A stretch of DNA of 14,635 bases. Origin: an uncultured Collinsella sp. Its GTDB lineage: Bacteria > Actinomycetota > Coriobacteriia > Coriobacteriales > Coriobacteriaceae. The position numbers and the translations under genes were made by a program. Positions 13,985 through 14,635 of the stretch are shown here, in pieces (position 1 is the first letter of the stretch; each line of letters begins with the position of its first letter). The stretch lies in assembly GCA_905197385.1 (NCBI GenBank), contig CAJJYO010000015.1, forward strand, positions 1-14,635, given 5' to 3'. The notes below the pieces were generated by a model. That model was not told where the DNA came from. It made no database searches and was given only the letters and a program-made list of their open reading frames with translations.

Positions 13985-14635
13985 CGCTGATCACCCTCGC
14001 GCGACCAGGGAAGGCGGATACGCGGGCGTTCGGTGCGCGTTGCACGGTCGGCGACCATATCGCTCCAAGGGCCGACGGCGCACCCCAGTTCCACGAGCAT
14101 CTCGCGCGTGGCCTCGCGCACGCTGGTCGCAAAAGCGCTGGTCTGCCCCACTGCCTCATCAGCGCGCCCAAACGCCATGAGCGCGGCGAGATCCTGCCCG
14201 CCATCGGCGATACGAATCTTGGAGCTCAACGCACAGGCAATCTCAAAGCGCATGGCGACGTCCTCGTCTGCCCCGCGCGCACCGAACCGGTTGAACACGG
14301 CGCTCATGCGCGTGCGCGGCACACCTACTCGACTTGCCAGTTCAATGACGCGCGACGCCGATGTCGCGGACGACACCGCAGCATCGCCAACGATCAGGCA
14401 GCGGTCGCTCGCCGCCACCGCAGCCGCCACGGCGTCGCCCCAAAAGACCGAGGTATCGATAAAGACTACGTCGGATTCGCGACGCAAAACATCAAGCAGT
14501 AGCTCCACCGGACGTGCCATGAGCTCGGCTTGCTCGGGCGCCGCAACGGGACCCCAGAGCGTAACGCCTGGCGCCACGCGCATCGATGTGGCTACGATAT
14601 CCGGCTCGGTGAGCGCGCCCGCCGCCGGCTCGATA
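13981..14635 (-). CDS. tadZ: TadZ/CpaE-type MinD-like ATPase (N-terminus outside window)
   Basis: The 217 in-window codons are the C-terminal part of a ParA/MinD-type P-loop protein. The frame is open to the right edge, so the N-terminal receiver-like region and Walker A motif are missing here. The visible stretch ESDVVFIDTSVFWGDAV is a Walker B-like strand. CLIVGDAAVSSATSASRVIELASRVGV follows the pattern of CpaE/TadZ, where a helix follows the beta strand carrying a regulatory position. It ends with [12 protein letters not shown]. Its position just upstream of cpaF with a 4-bp overlap fits TadZ/CpaE, which localises the pilus machine. An alternative reading as another MinD family member cannot be excluded without the N terminus. 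Confidence 0.8.
   Translation of the reverse strand, partial: IEPAAGALTEPDIVATSMRVAPGVTLWGPVAAPEQAELMARPVELLLDVLRRESDVVFIDTSVFWGDAVAAAVAASDRCLIVGDAAVSSATSASRVIELASRVGVPRTRMSAVFNRFGARGADEDVAMRFEIACALSSKIRIADGGQDLAALMAFGRADEAVGQTSAFATSVREATREMLVELGCAVGPWSDMVADRATRTERPRIRLPWSREGDQR

Overview
The window is a high-GC bacterial segment in which every gene I can support reads from the minus strand. Gene content points to a Coriobacteriia-type actinobacterium, Collinsella-like by impression. The clues are the actinobacterial-style Tad pilus locus with no outer-membrane secretin gene in view, the short methionyl-tRNA synthetase, and the rsmI-metG-ksgA-tatD housekeeping cluster. The genus is an inference from memory of related genomes, not from a search.

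Layout in the direction of transcription (from the right edge leftward). (1) 14635-6699: a very compact Tad/Flp pilus operon, entering from outside the window. Its order is a tadZ/cpaE-type ATPase (5' end missing), the motor ATPase cpaF/tadA, platform proteins tadB and tadC, Flp pilin, a single-pass membrane protein of unknown family, a 72-aa pilin-like protein, a TadE-like pseudopilin, a 717-aa TadG-like cysteine-containing membrane protein, a second TadE-like pseudopilin, and a DUF192 protein. Most joints are 1-4 bp overlaps or longer, so the set looks translationally coupled. Prepilin peptidase (TadV/CpaA) and CpaB/RcpC are not in the window and would be expected beyond 14635. (2) 6640-6090: a two-gene toxin-antitoxin-like module, with a BrnT-like small protein followed by a ribbon-helix-helix antitoxin and a dyad upstream that could be its operator. 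(3) 5966-5891: tRNA-Phe(GAA) with a good promoter and an intrinsic terminator. (4) 5611-4550: a GH5 exo-beta-1,3-glucanase-like protein whose catalytic acid/base motif NEP reads DTP. It is coupled to rsmI and sits upstream of metG. (5) 1886-119: rsmA (ksgA) coupled to a TatD-family nuclease, separated from metG by a terminator. (6) 75-1: tRNA-Leu(CAG), cut by the left edge, with its own promoter.

How the parts work together: the Tad genes would build a surface pilus. CpaF powers TadB/TadC, which assemble processed Flp, with the TadE/TadG-like proteins as minor or anchoring components. The left half is translation housekeeping: two 16S rRNA methylases, MetRS and two tRNAs. The most unusual items are the apparently acid/base-less GH5 protein placed among translation genes, the toxin-antitoxin pair, and the large TadG-like protein with ten cysteines in its non-membrane part, including a CxxCH. 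I saw no CRISPR array, insertion sequence, prophage or attachment site, and no gene-free stretch longer than 300 bases.
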